From Bacteroidia bacterium (lineage in GTDB: Bacteria; Bacteroidota; Bacteroidia; Flavobacteriales; Flavobacteriaceae), in NCBI GenBank assembly GCA_030427865.1, contig JAUICK010000015.1, positions 23,436 through 87,435 of the forward strand: DNA of 64,000 nt, in the 5' to 3' direction. The translations under genes and the position numbers were made by a program. The notes beneath the pieces are model-generated. The model was not told where the DNA came from. It ran no database searches and saw only the letters and a program-made list of their open reading frames with translations. This document shows positions 1 through 7,159 of this stretch, one piece after another (the first letter of the stretch is position 1; the number at the start of each line of letters is the position of its first letter).

Positions 1-610
1 GTTGTAAAGCTGTATACAACTCTCCCCAAGAAATTGGTGTTGGCGAACCTCCCAAATCATTTACCATAGCCACAGCCATGTTACTTTTTTGCACTCTAAT
101 TTTTTTTCCTACTAAATCTGAAGGCGATTTTATAGGGGCTTCTTTCATATAGAAACTTCTACTCCCTGCATCGTAAAACGTTAACCCACGAAGTCTAAAT
201 TTCTCTCCTTTTAACAATAAACTTTCTCCAATTTTGCTATCAAAAACACTAAATGTATGTGCTTTATCTCTAAACATATAAGGCACACTAAACACCTTAT
301 ATTCTGGAATAAAATTCTCTAAAACTGCTGCAGATACTTTGGTAATGTCTAAACTACCAATTTGCAATAACTCTAAACATTCTCTTTCTCCTCCTAATTG
401 ACTGCTGGGATAAATATTTAATTTTAATTTTCCTTGCGATTGTTTTTCTAACTCTTCACCAAATATCACCATTGCTTTATGTACAGGATGTTGCGTATCT
501 AAAGCATGCCCTAATCGTAAGGTTTTTATTGATGTTTGTGATTGACAACCAAAAAAGAATACTAAAATGGTTAAAACAAATAAGAATTGAAAAAAATGTG
601 GTTTCTTCAT
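1..610 (-). CDS. dctP: TRAP transporter substrate-binding protein DctP (3' end beyond window)
   Basis: Reading leftward from an ATG at 608-610, the frame stays open to the window edge, giving about 203 N-terminal residues. It starts with a lipoprotein signal peptide whose lipobox ends FFGC (Cys22), followed by LRLGHALDTQHPVHKAM and later YPSSQLGGERE, both typical of DctP proteins. These bind an organic acid outside the inner membrane and pass it to a DctQM permease, presumably encoded beyond the left edge. It lies 46 bp downstream of mannonate dehydratase on the same strand, so a hexuronate or hexonate ligand is likely (inference). The C-terminal third is not in the window. Confidence 0.9.
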   Translation of the reverse strand, partial: MKKPHFFQFLFVLTILVFFFGCQSQTSIKTLRLGHALDTQHPVHKAMVIFGEELEKQSQGKLKLNIYPSSQLGGERECLELLQIGSLDITKVSAAVLENFIPEYKVFSVPYMFRDKAHTFSVFDSKIGESLLLKGEKFRLRGLTFYDAGSRSFYMKEAPIKSPSDLVGKKIRVQKSNMAVAMVNDLGGSPTPISWGELYTALQ

Positions 611-656
611 TTTTTTTTGATGTATGAATTACTGTTTGTCTAAAACTATTATTTTT

Positions 657-1901
657 CTAAAGAGAACGTCTAATGCCTAATTCTAATCCTCTTAATTCTG
701 CTAAACCACGTAAACGTCCTATACCAGAATACCCAGGATTGGTTTTCTTTTTTAAATCGTCTAACATTTTATGACCGTGATCAGGTCTAAAAGGCATTCT
801 TACATCTTGTCTGCCAGCAGCAATTCTTTTTTGTTGCTCTAAAATCAGCGCCTTCATCACTGCATACATATCTACATCACCATCTAAGTGATCTGCTTCG
901 TGGAAATTTCCTTCTGCGTCACGTTTTGTGGCACGTAAATGGATAAAGTGAATTCTATCTCCTAAACGCTCTACCATTCCTGCTAAATCATTATCTGCTC
1001 TTACACCAAAAGAACCTGTACAAAAAGTCAATCCGTTATTTTGAGATGGAACTGCATTATAAATATCTTGAATATCTTGTTCTGTAGAAACTACTCTTGG
1101 TAAACCTAAAATTGGAAATGGTGGATCATCAGGGTGAATACACATTAACACTCCTGCTTGTTCTGCTGCAGGAATAATCTCCGATAAAAACGAGAATAAG
1201 TTCGCTTTCAACTCTTTTGGTCCAATGTTTTTATAGGTTGCTAAAATCTGATTGAATTCCTCTAAGGTATATCCTTCTTCAGCACCAGGTAAACCAGCTA
1301 TAATATTTCTGATTAGTTTTGTTTGGTCTTCTTCTGATGTGTTTTTAATAAACTCAGCCGCTTTTTGCTTTTGAGCTTCTGAATATTCATTTTCAGCACC
1401 TGGTCTTTTTAACAAATACAATTCGAAAGCTGCAAAAGCTGCTGCTTCAAAACGTAATGCTGTAGATTCATCAGAAACTTCATAATCTAAATTGGTTCTT
1501 GTCCAATCTAAAACAGGCATAAAATTGTAACATACAATGTCAATTCCGCAAGCACCTAAATTCAAAAGTGTTTGCTTGTATCTTTCAATGGATTTTTGAT
1601 AATCTCCAGATTTGGTTTTAATATTTTCGTGAATTGGTACCGATTCTACTACAGACCAAGTCAACCCTACATTTTCTATAATTTCTTTTCTTTTGGTAAT
1701 TTCTTCAACCGTCCAAACTTCTCCATTTGGAATGTGGTGCAAGGCAGAAACGATTCCTGTTGCACCACTTTGTTTTATATCTGACAAAGAAACTGGGTCA
1801 TTTGGACCATACCACCTCCAAGTTTGTTCTAAGCCCAACCTAACCTTCCCAAAGGGAAGGGATTTATCCGAAGTTTTATTAGTTTTTTGTTCTAAACTCA
1901 A
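657..1901 (-). CDS. uxuA: mannonate dehydratase
   Basis: UxuA removes water from D-mannonate to give 2-keto-3-deoxy-D-gluconate in glucuronate breakdown. The family core starts at about residue 24 with [16 protein letters not shown]. Putative metal and catalytic residues are seen in [29 protein letters not shown] and FRPDHGHKM. The length of 414 residues fits the family only after allowing for about 20 extra N-terminal residues. The only plausible in-frame start is TTG at 1899-1901. The extra residues are partly encoded by a palindromic repeat (1833-1861), which is bracketed by a duplication of the coding sequence for LEQ-T. Residues 2-5 (SLEQ) thus repeat residues 23-26 (GLEQ). It lies downstream of the SDR gene in one operon. 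The function is firm; the true start is not. Confidence 0.93.
   Translation of the reverse strand: MSLEQKTNKTSDKSLPFGKVRLGLEQTWRWYGPNDPVSLSDIKQSGATGIVSALHHIPNGEVWTVEEITKRKEIIENVGLTWSVVESVPIHENIKTKSGDYQKSIERYKQTLLNLGACGIDIVCYNFMPVLDWTRTNLDYEVSDESTALRFEAAAFAAFELYLLKRPGAENEYSEAQKQKAAEFIKNTSEEDQTKLIRNIIAGLPGAEEGYTLEEFNQILATYKNIGPKELKANLFSFLSEIIPAAEQAGVLMCIHPDDPPFPILGLPRVVSTEQDIQDIYNAVPSQNNGLTFCTGSFGVRADNDLAGMVERLGDRIHFIHLRATKRDAEGNFHEADHLDGDVDMYAVMKALILEQQKRIAAGRQDVRMPFRPDHGHKMLDDLKKKTNPGYSGIGRLRGLAELRGLELGIRRSL
1833..1861 (-). repeat. small palindromic repeat, copy 1, inside uxuA
   Basis: On the minus strand the core reads CTTCCCTTTGGGAAG, a palindrome with a 3-base loop, followed by a tail similar to GTTAGGTTGGGC. 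It is translated in frame as [10 protein letters not shown] within the UxuA N-terminus. Direct copies of AGTTTGTTCTAA (1821-1832) and AGTTTTTTGTTCTAA (1881-1895) bracket it on the plus strand. A second, inverted copy lies at 1982-2009. I know similar short palindromes as dispersed intergenic repeats in flavobacterial genomes, but copy number cannot be tested here. Confidence 0.7.
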
Positions 1902-1981
1902 AATTTTTAAACTATTTAAAATTAATTTTTTAATATTTTTATTTTTAGGAACGATTTAAAATGCTTTTTTCCACAATATAT

Positions 1982-2009
1982 TCTTCCCTTTGGGAAGACT
2001 AAGGTGGCC
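1982..2009 (+). repeat. small palindromic repeat, copy 2, between SDR gene and uxuA
   Basis: The plus strand shows CTTCCCTTTGGGAAG followed by ACTAAGGTGGCC. It ends one base before the SDR stop codon. Compared with copy 1 in the opposite orientation, about 22 of 28 positions match, so the two copies form imperfect terminal inverted repeats of a segment of about 177 bp (1833-2009). The hairpin could also act on the SDR-uxuA transcript as a processing or attenuation site, which is inference. Confidence 0.65.
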
Positions 2010-2010
2010 T

Positions 2011-2838
2011 TTAAACTCCACTATAAGCTGAAAAGCCTCCATCTATAGGAATTACAATTCCAGTTACAAATGCTGATGCATCATCACATAAAAATAGGGT
2101 AGAACTTACTAAATCATCAGGAGTTCCATAACGTCCCATAGGTGTTTGATCGATAATTTGTTGTCCTCTTTGCGTTAAACTTCCATCTTCATTGGTTAAT
2201 AAAGCTCTGTTTTGATCTGTTAAGAAAAAACCTGGAGCCAAAGCATTTACACGAATACCTACTTTAGAAAAATGTACTGCTAACCATTGTGTAAAATTAG
2301 AAATGGCTGCTTTAGCACCACTATAAGCTGGTATTTTTGTTAAGGGAGTAAAAGCGTTCATTGAAGAAATATTCAAAATAGAACAGCCTTCACGTCCAAC
2401 CATATCTGTTGCAAAAACCTGAGTAGGAATTAACGTTCCTAAAAAGTTTAAATTGAATGTAAATTCAATTCCTTTTGGGTCTAAATCAAAAAAAGTTTTA
2501 AAACCTTCTGCTGTCTTTTTTAAATCTTTCATTGCAAAAAACGGATTAGAAGTTGTTCCTAAAGGATGATTACCTCCAGCTCCATTAACTAAGATATCCA
2601 CTTTACCAAAAGCATCATTTACAACTTGTTTTGCTTTTTCAAGAGAATCTTTTTCTAATACATTAGCTGCTACTCCTATTGCCTCACCTCCTTCATTTTT
2701 AATTTCATCAGCAACTTTGTTAGCTGCATCTGCTCTTAAATCTAAAACTGCGATTTTATTTCCTTGTTTAGAAAGTGCTTTCGCCATTGTGCTACAAAGT
2801 ACACCACCTGCACCTGTTAATACGATTGTTTTACTCAT
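2011..2838 (-). CDS. SDR-family D-mannonate oxidoreductase (fructuronate reductase)
   Basis: A 275-residue short-chain dehydrogenase. The N-terminal nucleotide-binding motif is TGAGGVLCSTMAKAL, with VLDLRAD ending the second strand. NGAGG stands for the usual NNAG, SSMNAF supplies the catalytic Ser, and YSGAK (YxxxK) the catalytic pair. It lies directly upstream of uxuA in the same operon. The likely reaction is NAD(P)H-dependent reduction of D-fructuronate to D-mannonate, as for the SDR-type UxuB of Bacillus, not the unrelated long-chain UxuB of E. coli. The function is assigned from family plus context. Other sugar-acid substrates are possible. Confidence 0.8.
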   Translation of the reverse strand: MSKTIVLTGAGGVLCSTMAKALSKQGNKIAVLDLRADAANKVADEIKNEGGEAIGVAANVLEKDSLEKAKQVVNDAFGKVDILVNGAGGNHPLGTTSNPFFAMKDLKKTAEGFKTFFDLDPKGIEFTFNLNFLGTLIPTQVFATDMVGREGCSILNISSMNAFTPLTKIPAYSGAKAAISNFTQWLAVHFSKVGIRVNALAPGFFLTDQNRALLTNEDGSLTQRGQQIIDQTPMGRYGTPDDLVSSTLFLCDDASAFVTGIVIPIDGGFSAYSGV

Positions 2839-3193
2839 TTAATTAATTTTTATTTTATGTGAAAATACTTTTTATATTTAGAGCATTTATACAAAAAAGG
2901 GATAATAAAATACAAAATACTTACAGCCAGATAAATACATAAAATACTACGATTAAAATCTGATTGACTGATTTTATAAGGAATAAAATTAAAAATTTGC
3001 TACAACACCAACATCCTGTACTATCTTGTTTTATTTATTTTTTTATAACATAACTAAATAGTGCTTTTTAATTTTCTGTTAGTAATGACAAAGTTTCATC
3101 ATTTTAATTCAATAAATTTTAGAATTCTATTTCCTCAAAATATTTAAAAATTAAGTGTTTTAACACAGAAATTGGAGTAATTAACAAAATAAA
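2839..3193. other. AT-rich spacer upstream of the uronate operon
   Basis: About 355 bp between the SDR start codon and the tRNA terminator. I find no open reading frame of note, no convincing palindrome and no complete -33/-7 promoter pair. It must hold the promoter of the SDR-uxuA-dctP operon on the minus strand. Confidence 0.4.
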
Positions 3194-3220
3194 AAAACCG
3201 AGATATTTAATCTCGGTTTT
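3194..3220 (-). terminator. terminator of the tRNA-Leu gene
   Basis: A perfect 11-bp stem (3194-3204 with 3210-3220) encloses a 5-base loop. On the minus strand it is followed by a T-run (complement of 3191-3197). It lies 7 bp beyond the 3' end of the tRNA. Confidence 0.8.
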
Positions 3221-3227
3221 CTTTTTG

Positions 3228-3309
3228 TACAGGCGGAGAGACTCGAACTCTCACACCTTGCGGCACTAGATCCTAAGTCTAGCGTGTCTACCAATTCCAC
3301 CACGCCTGC
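3228..3309 (-). tRNA. tRNA-Leu (anticodon UAG)
   Basis: On the minus strand an 82-base cloverleaf starts GCAGGCG and ends CGCCTGT plus discriminator A. The D-arm contains GGAATTGGTAGACAC, and the anticodon stem-loop GCTAGACTTAGGATCTAG places TAG at positions 34-36. A class II variable arm follows (TGCCGCAAGGTG), then the T-loop GTTCGAGTC. The 3' CCA is not encoded, as is usual in this phylum. The first acceptor pair is a G-U wobble. Confidence 0.95.
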
Positions 3310-3382
3310 ATCTTTCCAACGAATTTGGGATGCAAATATAAACAATACTTAGAAACTGCAAAGTAGTTCATTATTATTTTTC

Positions 3383-3390
3383 TATTTTTG
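3383..3390 (+). promoter_or_regulatory. -7 box of the M20 dipeptidase gene
   Basis: TATTTTTG matches the Bacteroidota -7 consensus TAnnTTTG and lies 23 bp before the ATG. No clear TTTG is seen at -33, so only half of the promoter is supported. Confidence 0.45.
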
Positions 3391-3413
3391 ATAGACAAAT
3401 AAAACACTTCAAA

Positions 3414-4808
3414 ATGAATACGATAAAAACCTATATAAAAAACAATAAAGAACGATTTTTAAATGAGTTAATAGACTTATTAAAAATACCATCTATAAGT
3501 GCAGATTCTGCTTACAAAAAAGAGGTTTTAAATACGGCTGATTTTGTTTTAAAAAGCTTAAAAAATGCTGGCTGTGAAAAAGTTGAGTTGTGTGAAACTC
3601 CTGGATATCCTATTATTTACGGAGAAAAAATTATCGATAAAAGTTTACCAACAGTTTTGGTTTATGGACATTATGATGTACAACCTGCAGACCCCATAGA
3701 TCTTTGGACTTCTCCTCCTTTTGAACCTGTCATTAAAGAAACAGCAATTCATCCAGAAGGAGCTATTTTTGCAAGAGGTGCTTGTGATGATAAAGGGCAA
3801 ATGTACATGCATGTTAAAGCTTTAGAGTATATGACTTCTACAGGAAATTTACCTTGTAATGTAAAATTTATGATAGAAGGTGAAGAAGAGGTTGGCTCTG
3901 AAAGTTTAGCTTGGTTTGTACCAAGAAATACAGAAAAATTAGCCAATGATGTAATTCTAATTTCAGACACAGGAATGATTGCAAACAATATTCCTTCAAT
4001 CACAACAGGTTTACGTGGTTTGAGTTACGTAGAAGTTGAAGTAACTGGCCCAAATAGAGATTTACATTCTGGTTTGTATGGTGGTGCTGTTGCAAATCCT
4101 ATTAACATTTTAACCAAAATGATTGCTTCTTTACATGATGAAAATAACCATATTACTATTCCTAATTTTTATGATAATGTAGAGGAATTATCTGTAGATG
4201 AAAGAGCAGAAATGGCAAAAGCTCCTTTTTCTTTAGAGAACTATAAAAAAGCATTAGATATTGATGCTGTTTATGGAGAAAAAGGATATTCTACTAACGA
4301 GCGAAATTCTATAAGACCTACATTAGATGTAAACGGAATTTGGGGTGGCTATACAGGCGAAGGCGCAAAAACTGTAATTGCAAGCAAAGCTTATGCTAAA
4401 ATTTCGATGCGTTTAGTTCCAAATCAAGATTGGAAAGAAATTACAGCACTATTTAAAAATCATTTTGAAAGTATTGCTCCAAAATCTGTAAAAGTTGTGG
4501 TAAAACCACATCATGGAGGACAAGGTTATGTAACTCCTATTGATAATATTGCCTATAAAGCAGCAAGTAAAGCCTATGAAACTACGTTTGGTAAAACACC
4601 AATTCCGCAAAGAAGTGGAGGTAGTATTCCTATTGTTGCTTTGTTTGAACAAGAATTAAAAAGTAAAACCATTTTAATGGGTTTTGGTTTAAATTCTGAT
4701 GCTATTCATTCACCAAACGAACATTTTGGGGTTTGGAATTACTTAAAAGGTATTGAAACCATTCCATATTTTTATCAATATTTTACTGAAATGTCATCAG
4801 AAAAATAG
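3414..4808 (+). CDS. M20-family dipeptidase
   Basis: A 464-residue zinc-dependent dipeptidase of the M20/M25/M40 family, probably cytoplasmic because no signal peptide is seen. Metal and catalytic motifs in order are GHYDVQP (His86, Asp88), GACDDKGQ (bridging Asp125), the acidic cluster EGEEEVGS near 155-162, LISDTG, and HSPNEHFG near the C-terminus. The dimerisation lid domain occupies roughly 200-320. The family cleaves short peptides or Xaa-His type dipeptides; the exact substrate is unknown. The next gene starts 3 bp after the stop, so the two are co-transcribed. Confidence 0.9.
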   Translation: MNTIKTYIKNNKERFLNELIDLLKIPSISADSAYKKEVLNTADFVLKSLKNAGCEKVELCETPGYPIIYGEKIIDKSLPTVLVYGHYDVQPADPIDLWTSPPFEPVIKETAIHPEGAIFARGACDDKGQMYMHVKALEYMTSTGNLPCNVKFMIEGEEEVGSESLAWFVPRNTEKLANDVILISDTGMIANNIPSITTGLRGLSYVEVEVTGPNRDLHSGLYGGAVANPINILTKMIASLHDENNHITIPNFYDNVEELSVDERAEMAKAPFSLENYKKALDIDAVYGEKGYSTNERNSIRPTLDVNGIWGGYTGEGAKTVIASKAYAKISMRLVPNQDWKEITALFKNHFESIAPKSVKVVVKPHHGGQGYVTPIDNIAYKAASKAYETTFGKTPIPQRSGGSIPIVALFEQELKSKTILMGFGLNSDAIHSPNEHFGVWNYLKGIETIPYFYQYFTEMSSEK

Positions 4809-4811
4809 AAA

Positions 4812-6050
4812 ATGATTTTTACCAGAGAATTTAAAGATATTTGGAATAATTACGAAAAAATTACTTTTCGATTCTTATTTGTATATTTTATATGTTACGT
4901 TTTATCAATATTTACTGGAGGTTTATGGGAACCTATCATTAATTGGTTAGGTACTACAATTTTTAATATTGAGTATGAATTCTCATCAAACGGAAGAGGA
5001 AGTGGAGATACTACTTATGCTTATTTAATGCTTTTTCTATTCTTCTGTTTTTCATTACTAAGTTGTTTAGTTTGGTCTTTATTAGGCCGAAAAAGAAAAT
5101 CTTATAACCAACTGCAATATGGTTTTTTAGTTGGATTACGATTTATTCTCATCTTTTTTATGTTTACCTATGGATTGGTAAAAATTTTTCATCTACAAAT
5201 GCCTGCATTATCTAATTCAGATTTAATTCAGACATTAGGAAATAAATCTCCAATGGGATTAGCTTGGACCTTTATGGGGTTTTCAAAAACATATAGTGCT
5301 TTTGTTGGTTTAGCAGAAGTTACAGCTGGGGTTTTACTAATATCAAGAAGAACTCAAACTTTTGGAGCGATTGCAACTGTTGTTATGATGCTAAATGTTT
5401 TTATGATGAATTTGTGTTTTGATATTCCTGTAAAAATATTTTCATTTCATCTAATGCTAATGGGAGTTTTAATTCTAATGGCAGATTTTAAACGATTATT
5501 TGGGGTCTTAATTGTAAATAAAAATATTGGGTCTTACACTATTTATCCTCAGCAAAGCAAAGAAGATAGAAAAATAATTTTGATTGCTAAATGTGTATTA
5601 TTTGTTATTATTACTACTCTATTTATTCTTACCAGCTACCCAAGATATAAAATCAGGTATGTAAACCCAAAAGCTCCGCTTTATGGAATCTGGAAAGTTA
5701 CAAAGTTTCAAAAAAACAATCTTAATCATTTTTCTAAATTAAGTTTAAACAAAAAGTGGGTTTATGTTGCTATCGATCAAAAAAAATACGCTAGTATTAA
5801 AACTTTTGATGACAAATTAATTCCTTATAAATTTGAAATAGATACGATTAATCATTCGATTATTTTTGGTACGTTTAAGGCTAAAAAATTAGATACTTTA
5901 ACTTATAAAAAAGTTGATTCTTTACTTTTAATCTCAGGAATAATACAAAAAGACACTTTAAAAATTGAATTAAAGCAAAAATCATCTGAAGACTTTTTAC
6001 TAAGGTCAAGAGGTTTTCATTGGTTAAATGAATATCCTCTAAACAGGTAG
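4812..6050 (+). CDS. DoxX-like membrane protein
   Basis: A 412-residue membrane protein. There are hydrophobic segments near 20-40, 70-90, and a four-helix DoxX-like block around 105-225 (including FMFTYGLVKIFHLQMP and GLAEVTAGVLL). A further helix lies near 250-270, and the last about 140 residues are soluble. DoxX-like proteins are integral membrane proteins of mostly unknown role, sometimes linked to quinone or redox functions. The C-terminal domain is not recognised. The start codon follows the M20 peptidase stop by 3 bp, and the gene is convergent with the cyclophilin gene with no gap. Confidence 0.7.
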   Translation: MIFTREFKDIWNNYEKITFRFLFVYFICYVLSIFTGGLWEPIINWLGTTIFNIEYEFSSNGRGSGDTTYAYLMLFLFFCFSLLSCLVWSLLGRKRKSYNQLQYGFLVGLRFILIFFMFTYGLVKIFHLQMPALSNSDLIQTLGNKSPMGLAWTFMGFSKTYSAFVGLAEVTAGVLLISRRTQTFGAIATVVMMLNVFMMNLCFDIPVKIFSFHLMLMGVLILMADFKRLFGVLIVNKNIGSYTIYPQQSKEDRKIILIAKCVLFVIITTLFILTSYPRYKIRYVNPKAPLYGIWKVTKFQKNNLNHFSKLSLNKKWVYVAIDQKKYASIKTFDDKLIPYKFEIDTINHSIIFGTFKAKKLDTLTYKKVDSLLLISGIIQKDTLKIELKQKSSEDFLLRSRGFHWLNEYPLNR

Positions 6051-6677
6051 TTACTTTAAAATATAAGCTTTCTTAATAAAATCTATTTCTGGATATTTTC
6101 TTTTAATAAAACTATTTCCGTATTTAGTAATTGAGTCTTGACGAAAACCTAATTTATCTCCATATTTATCATAGAACTTTAACACATTTTCAAAACCATT
6201 AGTCACTTTTGCAATCACTGGAAAACCTTTAACTCCTCCATAACTCAAAGTATCTAACCTATGGTTCTCTTTTAAATTGATAAAAATTTGGGTTGTTCTT
6301 GTTCTCTTTCCTCCTCTTGCAAATGCAATAGACATAGAATCGTTTTTAGCTATTACTGGTTCATCATCAATTGTAAAATTATTCCAAGCTTTATTAATTA
6401 TAGAATCTTTGTGTATACCAAACTGAGCAACAAAATTAGGTACAACCCTAAAAATAGGCATATCTGTATAGTAATTGTGTTTAATTAAAGCATACAATCT
6501 GTCTACACCTTTTGGAGACCAACTTCTTTTTGCATAAATATCGAAGTTTCCTTTTGTTGTTTCAAATCTTGCTCTAAATTCTTCAGGGGCTTCTTTTTTT
6601 GTCCATTTTTCACTAAATATTTTTTTTGCGCAAGACATTACTAAGCAAAGTGATAAGAAGTAGATTATTTTTTTCAT
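6051..6677 (-). CDS. cyclophilin-type peptidylprolyl isomerase lipoprotein
   Basis: 208 residues with a lipobox (LCLVMSC, Cys16), then a cyclophilin domain from about residue 35. RFETTKGNFDIYAKRSW opens the fold, followed by YYTDMPIFRVVPNFVAQFG and then SIAFARGGKRTRTTQIFINL. The usual GTVSMAR/ANSQFFI region is recognisable, but the Asn/Ser before QIFINL is TT, as in several Bacteroidota members. It likely assists folding of periplasmic or outer-membrane proteins. It is divergent from the blaI gene across a 110-bp spacer holding the BlaI operators. Confidence 0.85.
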   Translation of the reverse strand: MKKIIYFLSLCLVMSCAKKIFSEKWTKKEAPEEFRARFETTKGNFDIYAKRSWSPKGVDRLYALIKHNYYTDMPIFRVVPNFVAQFGIHKDSIINKAWNNFTIDDEPVIAKNDSMSIAFARGGKRTRTTQIFINLKENHRLDTLSYGGVKGFPVIAKVTNGFENVLKFYDKYGDKLGFRQDSITKYGNSFIKRKYPEIDFIKKAYILK

Positions 6678-6726
6678 AAATGCGATATATAATTACGAAG
6701 ATAACAAAGATGAAATAAATTTTAAC

Positions 6727-6740
6727 TCTACATTTGTAGA
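6727..6740. promoter_or_regulatory. BlaI-type operator 1, overlapping the -33 element
   Basis: A perfect 14-bp palindrome TCTACATTTGTAGA, containing the TACA/TGTA half-sites typical of BlaI/MecI operators. It contains the TTTG (6733-6736) that serves as -33 element of the blaI promoter. Confidence 0.75.
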
Positions 6741-6754
6741 ATTAAAATTTTTAT

Positions 6755-6768
6755 TCTATATTTGTAGA
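6755..6768. promoter_or_regulatory. BlaI-type operator 2, overlapping the -7 box
   Basis: TCTATATTTGTAGA, one mismatch from operator 1 and starting exactly 28 bp downstream of it. It contains TATATTTG (6757-6764), a perfect TAnnTTTG -7 box lying 20 bp after the -33 TTTG. A repressor bound at either site would cover promoter elements, so autorepression is expected. Confidence 0.75.
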
Positions 6769-6787
6769 GTAAAAAATTAAATTAATT

Positions 6788-7159
6788 ATGCAATTATCTA
6801 AAACAGAAGAGCAATTAATGCAATATTTATGGAAACGTAAAAAAGCATTTTTAAAAGATTTGTTAGAAGATTTCCCAGAGCCAAAACCTGCAACAACAAC
6901 AGTTGCAACGCTTTTAAAAAGAATATCAGACAAAGGTTTTATTGATTATAAATTGTTTGGAAAATCGAGAGAATATTTTCCATTAATTAAAAAAACAGAT
7001 TATTTTTCAAATCATGTAAACGGATTAATCAAAAATTTCTTTAATGATTCTGCAAGTCAGTTTGCCTCTTTTTTTACGAAAGAAACCAACCTTTCTACCG
7101 AAGAATTAGAAGAATTGAAAAAAGTAATAGACAGTCAAATTAAAAAACAACAAAAATGA
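6788..7159 (+). CDS. BlaI/MecI/CopY-family transcriptional repressor
   Basis: 123 residues. A winged helix-turn-helix spans about 1-70 (LSKTEEQLMQYLWKRKKAF, then TVATLLKRISDKGFI as recognition region). The C-terminal helical dimerisation part is about 75-123. Family members bind TACA/TGTA dyads and are cleaved or released after a signal from the partner membrane protease. Two matching dyads lie directly upstream. The stop overlaps the start of the BlaR1-like gene by 4 bp, so the pair is translationally coupled. It probably regulates its own operon. I see no beta-lactamase gene nearby, so the regulon is unknown. Confidence 0.92.
   Translation: MQLSKTEEQLMQYLWKRKKAFLKDLLEDFPEPKPATTTVATLLKRISDKGFIDYKLFGKSREYFPLIKKTDYFSNHVNGLIKNFFNDSASQFASFFTKETNLSTEELEELKKVIDSQIKKQQK

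Noticed and set aside
1572..1959. Two plus-strand open frames opposite the uxuA 5' half
   Set aside because: They overlap a firmly identified gene and have no recognisable protein family.
6727..6768. The two palindromes considered as a short terminator or attenuator
   Set aside because: No T-run follows, and the embedded TACA/TGTA half-sites and promoter elements next to a BlaI gene explain them better as operators.
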